A DNA stretch of 64,000 nt from JACKCR01 sp041390305 (GTDB lineage: Bacteria; Eisenbacteria; RBG-16-71-46; CAIMUX01), in contig JAWKQE010000016.1 of the NCBI GenBank assembly GCA_041390305.1, forward strand, positions 62,001 through 126,000, written 5' to 3'. Shown in pieces: positions 63,242-64,000 of this stretch (its first letter is position 1; each line of letters opens with the position of its first letter). The notes under the pieces are model-generated. The model was given only the letters and a program-made list of their open reading frames with translations. It was not told where the DNA came from and ran no database searches. The position numbers were made by a program, and so were the translations under genes.

Positions 63242-64000
63242 CTACCTCACGAGGACCGGCGTTGCCCCGATCGTCCTTCCGTTCCGGCTCAGCCGTGCGT
63301 AGAACATCCCGGACGGCGTCGGGACCCGCCTTGCCGTACTCCACTCGATCTCGTGGACCCCAGCCCCCAGCACCACCTCGAACAGGTCGGCGGCGCGGCG
63401 TCCCTCGACGGAGTAGAGGTCGACCCGCACGAGCCCGGCGCTGGTCAGATGGAGCCGGAGTGTTGCCGACGACGTGACAGGATTCGGTGTTACACGGATC
63501 GCGACGCTCCCGACGATCGGTGACGAGGACACGGCAGCCGGGTCCTCGCAGTGAAGCGGTCCAATCTTGAGTCCGTTGGCCTCGTCGGCGATGAGGACGA
63601 AATCGTTCAGGATCTGAACGTCGCGCGCGGTGTCCGAGGCGGGATTCCCGAGGACGAGGTTTCCGAGGAGCTTCGGGCCGAATGGGTCGGCCACGTCGAC
63701 CACCTGGAGGCCCGAGCGGTCCGCGGCAACGTAGGCGCAGCCGTCTCGGATCGCGACGTTCCGCGGCGGCCTTGTCGTGTTTGCGTACTGGAGGAAGAGT
63801 GACCCGGTCTCGAACGGCGCAGTTGGATTCGAGATGTCGACGACCTCGAGGCCCACCGTCGGATCGACGACGTAGACGTAGGGCGGTTCCGCGGTGGCAT
63901 CGTTGACGAAGCCCGGAACCGTGGCCGCGAGGGCAGGCGCACTCGGATTGGACACGTCGATGACATGGAGCCCGGCCGAGCCCGCGGACACAAACGCCAA
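63242..64000 (-). CDS. LVIVD-repeat protein with FlgD-like sorting domain, 5' end cut by window edge
   Basis: The frame is open to the right edge, so at least 252 residues are C-terminal part of a longer exported protein; the ATG near the edge is probably internal. Repeats GLHVIDVSNPSAPALAATVP, GLEVVDISNPTAPFETG and GLQVVDVADPFGPKLLGN are LVIVD beta-propeller blades. A linker then leads to a FlgD-like Ig domain: RVTPNPVTSSATLRLHL, VRVDLYSVEGRRAADLFEVV, SGMFYARLSRNGRTIG, ending ATPVLVR. No stop or frameshift seen. Probably a surface-displayed or secreted propeller; partner unknown. Confidence 0.8.
   Translation of the reverse strand: MAFVSAGSAGLHVIDVSNPSAPALAATVPGFVNDATAEPPYVYVVDPTVGLEVVDISNPTAPFETGSLFLQYANTTRPPRNVAIRDGCAYVAADRSGLQVVDVADPFGPKLLGNLVLGNPASDTARDVQILNDFVLIADEANGLKIGPLHCEDPAAVSSSPIVGSVAIRVTPNPVTSSATLRLHLTSAGLVRVDLYSVEGRRAADLFEVVLGAGVHEIEWSTARRVPTPSGMFYARLSRNGRTIGATPVLVR

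Overview
The window is high-GC chromosomal DNA from a Gram-negative bacterium. Outer-membrane and periplasmic features are everywhere: lipoprotein signal peptides, a multiheme cytochrome, an AsmA-type protein and a type III secretion apparatus. Several secreted proteins end in the FlgD-like Ig sorting domain common in the FCB group and neighbouring candidate phyla. Together with the sigma54-type response regulator, class GN sortase, FG-GAP/ASPIC proteins and a type I glutamine synthetase, this suggests an uncultivated lineage such as Eisenbacteria or Krumholzibacteriota. That placement is inference; no rRNA is present. No tRNA, CRISPR, transposase or prophage was seen.

Layout. 1-10.2 kb: housekeeping and membrane genes on the minus strand (metG cut by the left edge, a glycosyltransferase-like protein, a CaCA antiporter, a frameshifted TPR protein, a RecA/KaiC-like ATPase, fusA), with one plus-strand PQQ-type sugar dehydrogenase lipoprotein. 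10.5-13.4 kb: a VIT/VWA protein with its own class GN sortase. 13.3-18.1 kb: an oligopeptide-binding-like lipoprotein, histidine kinase and NtrC-type regulator in one operon. 18.1-23 kb: a YigZ protein and a tightly overlapping permease-ATPase-permease-ATPase ABC operon. 23-26.5 kb: glutamine synthetase behind an AT-rich palindromic control region, then DUF2461 and GYF/AIM24 genes. 26.7-33.9 kb: secreted proteins, including an M1 aminopeptidase and an AsmA-like gene, the latter two with frameshifts. 34.0-35.5 kb: four small plus-strand genes that look like a needle subunit with a YscE/YscG-type chaperone pair plus one unknown. 35.5-54.8 kb: RtcB, a YcaQ-like protein, a beta-propeller protein, and a large array of exported proteins (MauG-type peroxidase fusion, FG-GAP/ASPIC proteins, beta-helix protein, NHL lipoproteins, cytochrome P460, five-heme cytochrome/TPR protein). 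55.0-60.3 kb: a FliA/WhiG-family sigma factor followed by sctI, sctJ, a SctK-position protein, sctL and sctN. 60.4-64 kb: an S9 peptidase and a partial LVIVD-repeat protein.

The most interesting system is a non-flagellar type III secretion apparatus split into two loci about 20 kb apart: a needle/chaperone cluster, and a base/ATPase cluster headed by its own sigma28-family factor. The secretin, inner-ring SctD, export gate and C-ring genes are not in the window. A second theme is export and surface display: five proteins share FlgD-like C-terminal sorting domains, two share a WGxxK...R tail, and one has a dedicated sortase.

At least four genes carry frameshifts and one carries an in-frame TAG, while fusA, glnA and the secretion genes are clean. 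This may reflect consensus errors in GC-rich repeats, real decay, or both; reads are needed to decide.
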